DNA from: Pluralibacter sp. UBA7423
GTDB taxonomy: Bacteria; Pseudomonadota; Gammaproteobacteria; Enterobacterales; Enterobacteriaceae
Direction of reading: 5' to 3'
Length of the DNA stretch: 64,000 nt
NCBI GenBank assembly: GCA_002470465.1
Contig: DKMD01000019.1
Location: 62,001-126,000 of the forward strand
The notes under the pieces were generated by a model. The model had not been told where the DNA came from. It worked only from the letters and a program-made list of their open reading frames with translations, and did not search any database. Numbering within the stretch: the stretch's first letter is position 1; every line of letters starts with the position of its first letter. Below, in pieces: positions 63,941 through 64,000 of this stretch. The position numbers and the translations under genes are program-made.

Positions 63941-64000
63941 TTACGCGCGTTGGGCGTGAATAAAGGACGCCAGTGTAGCGACGGAATAGAAATGCTGGCG
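63941..64000 (-). CDS. apeE: Acyl carrier protein ApeE (C-terminal 19 residues only)
   Basis: The last 19 codons before the stop at 63941-63943 read RQHFYSVATLASFIHAQRA. This is the helix IV pattern of an acyl carrier protein (TLASFI). Position before apeF fits ApeE, the first of the two carrier proteins in APE clusters. The serine site lies outside the window. Confidence 0.75.
   Translation of the reverse strand, partial: RQHFYSVATLASFIHAQRA

Overview
The window reads as chromosome of a member of the Enterobacteriaceae close to Enterobacter, Lelliottia or Leclercia. Most genes are near-identical in length and sequence to Escherichia coli K-12 proteins as I remember them (UgpB, LivFGMHK, PanM, EnvZ/OmpR, GreB, Tex, FeoABC, BioH, NfuA, GntT, MalQPT, GlpRGED, GlgPACXB, Asd, YhgN). 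Intergenic REP-type palindromes and a CCCTCTCCC-type palindrome family fit the same group. The genus is an inference and was not tested by alignment.

Layout. 1-8.6 kb: the 5' part of ugpB with a Pho-box array, then the branched-chain amino-acid importer livFGMHK, panM and livJ. 8.8-11.7 kb: a divergent pair of a GABA-type aminotransferase and a MocR/GabR-like regulator. 11.8-17 kb: ompR-envZ, greB, tex. 17.2-20.1 kb: the Fe(II) importer feoABC behind a Fur box. 20.2-24.4 kb: a small periplasmic DUF1471 protein, bioH, gntX, nfuA, and gntT with two GntR operators. 24.5-32.3 kb: malPQ and malT with MalT boxes and a CRP site. 32.4-36.1 kb: glpEGR and divergent glpD. 36.2-47 kb: the glycogen operon glgBXCAP and asd, then yhgN.

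47.8-51.5 kb is a small accessory island. It holds a modular toxin with degenerate M23/LytM-like parts, an EF-hand and an AT-rich C-terminal tip that looks pesticin-like (lysozyme fold). A LprI-type periplasmic immunity candidate overlaps it by ATGA. Next come the C-terminal scrap of a different muramidase tip and a second secreted immunity-like gene. A 71-bp block carrying the 3' end and terminator of the first immunity gene is repeated after the second. A decayed scrap of acpT lies on the left edge and the intact acpT on the right, so the island sits between two copies of the acpT 3' end. I read it as an interbacterial antagonism locus evolving by toxin-tip replacement and orphan-immunity retention. 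No secretion gene is present in the window.

51.5-64 kb is most of an aryl polyene (APE) pigment biosynthesis operon, all on the minus strand: acpT, apeR, apeQ, apeP, apeO, apeN, apeM, apeL, apeK, apeJ, apeI, apeH, apeG, apeF, and the last 19 codons of apeE at the window edge. AcpT would activate the acyl carrier proteins. Ketosynthases, a ketoreductase and a split dehydratase pair would build the polyene. LolA-like, MMPL and lipoprotein components would place the product in the outer membrane.

Compared with E. coli K-12 gene order (from memory), the liv block lies directly before the envZ-to-yhgN block, and rpoH, pck, yhgA, rtcBA/rtcR and gntRKU are absent from their expected junctions.
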